Assembly: GCA_947178015.1 (NCBI GenBank)
Contig: CAMWWW010000163.1
Location: forward strand, 1-5,759
Direction of reading: 5' to 3'
Source: an uncultured Clostridia bacterium
GTDB lineage: Bacteria; Bacillota; Clostridia; Lachnospirales; Lachnospiraceae
Length of the DNA stretch: 5,759 nucleotides
Below the pieces are notes generated by a model. The model had not been told where the DNA came from. It did no database searches and was given only the letters and a program-made list of their open reading frames with translations. Below, one piece after another: positions 5,395-5,759 of the stretch (within the stretch, counting starts at the first letter, position 1; every line of letters starts with the position of its first letter). The translations under genes and the position numbers were made by a program.

Positions 5395-5443
5395 CTCCCA
5401 GCCATGGCTAGCGACTCTTATCTGTGGCTGGGAGAAAGGTTTT
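5395..5443 (+). terminator. Hairpin after tyrS, probable terminator
   Basis: CTCCCAGCCA (5395-5404) and TGGCTGGGAG (5425-5434) form a perfect 10-bp GC-rich stem with a 20-nt loop, starting 7 nt after the tyrS stop codon. The T-rich tract is weak (AAAGG then TTTT at 5440-5443), so termination may be partial. AGCCATGGCT (5400-5409) could form an alternative small hairpin using part of the left arm. Confidence 0.5.
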
Positions 5444-5505
5444 GGTTATAAGACAATCTGTGAAGAGAATAAAATAGGAAAAAGCAGATAAGTTGGTGGT
5501 AAAGC

Positions 5506-5759
5506 GTGGGCGTATCAATAGAAGAATTAAAGCGTATGCAGTCGATGCCTATTATGGAATTAAGAAGGGAGGACCTTGCTGATGCAGAAGATATTGTTAT
5601 TGATACGACAAAGTGTATGGAAAGTCGAATTCAATCCTTTATGGAACAGACAGGAAATCCCTTTGCTCAAAATGTTGGAGACTATATTATGCAGATTGGT
5701 TTTATGGAAGGATCAACCGAGTCGATGGATGATCGGATGATTTTGCTGACGAAGAGAAA
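5506..5759 (+). CDS. DUF6870-like protein, 3' end cut by the window edge
   Basis: The frame opens with GTG at 5506, directly after an in-frame TAA at 5500-5502, and is still open at the right edge (84 complete codons). It begins MGVSIEELKRMQSMPIMELR. A central part reads EDIVIDTT, then RIQSFMEQTGNPFAQNVGDY and SMDDRMILLTKR. The order of an IEELK start, an acidic-I-x-I-D strand, a 'QxxNP' segment, 'GD' and a final 'S-x-(E/D)DR' motif matches my memory of DUF6870. These are small proteins of unknown function common in Clostridia, often on integrative elements. The ribosome binding site is poor (GGTGGT, 5 nt upstream). No membrane segment or signal peptide is visible. The start is reasonably sure; the family assignment is from recall. 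Confidence 0.65.
   Translation, partial: MGVSIEELKRMQSMPIMELRREDLADAEDIVIDTTKCMESRIQSFMEQTGNPFAQNVGDYIMQIGFMEGSTESMDDRMILLTKR

Noticed and set aside
5391..5417. Direct repeat GCGACTC at 5391 and 5411
   Set aside because: Only seven bases and not linked to any other repeat structure; likely chance within the tyrS hairpin region.

Overview
The window reads as a chromosomal segment of a Gram-positive Clostridia-type bacterium, most likely a Lachnospiraceae member. The reasons are moderate-to-low GC, AGGAGG-type ribosome binding sites, sigma-A-like promoters, a T-box riboswitch on an aminoacyl-tRNA synthetase gene, a tRNA without an encoded CCA end, a stand-alone Hpt domain protein, a Csp-type subtilase remnant and a DUF6870-like protein. 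All genes called are on the plus strand. The taxonomic placement rests on recognised family resemblance, not on a search.

Left part (1-2730): an AT-rich leader with a promoter at 201-229 precedes a divergent ClpX-type AAA+ unfoldase. A metal-dependent amidohydrolase-family protein follows 69 bp later, probably in the same transcript. The ClpX-like protein keeps the zinc-binding domain, Walker A and B, arginine finger and sensor 2, but several substrate- and ClpP-contacting loops differ from canonical ClpX. It therefore looks like a paralog rather than the housekeeping copy.

Middle (2743-3672): a perfect-consensus promoter drives a 117-residue Hpt phosphotransfer protein, closed by a strong hairpin terminator. 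Next comes the 5' end of an S8 (Csp-like) subtilase gene with a good ribosome binding site. It stops just after the catalytic Asp-Thr-Gly and is a remnant.

Right part (3752-5759): a promoter, a tRNA-Tyr(GUA), a tyrosine-specific T-box leader and tyrS lie in direct succession, with only 10 bases between the tRNA and the start of the T-box. The tRNA's anticodon and discriminator base match the specifier (UAC) and the UGGU bulge of the leader next to it. The ligand, the sensor and the enzyme that charges the ligand thus form one compact module, apparently on one transcript. The tRNA has an A-C mismatch at the top of the anticodon stem and the TyrRS has a KMRKT signature instead of the usual KFGKT/KMGKT, so this may be a second, accessory tRNA-Tyr/TyrRS set. 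A hairpin follows tyrS, and a DUF6870-like gene of a type I associate with clostridial mobile elements runs off the right edge.

The most notable points are the tRNA-Tyr/T-box/tyrS module, the truncated subtilase at its left border, and the divergent ClpX.
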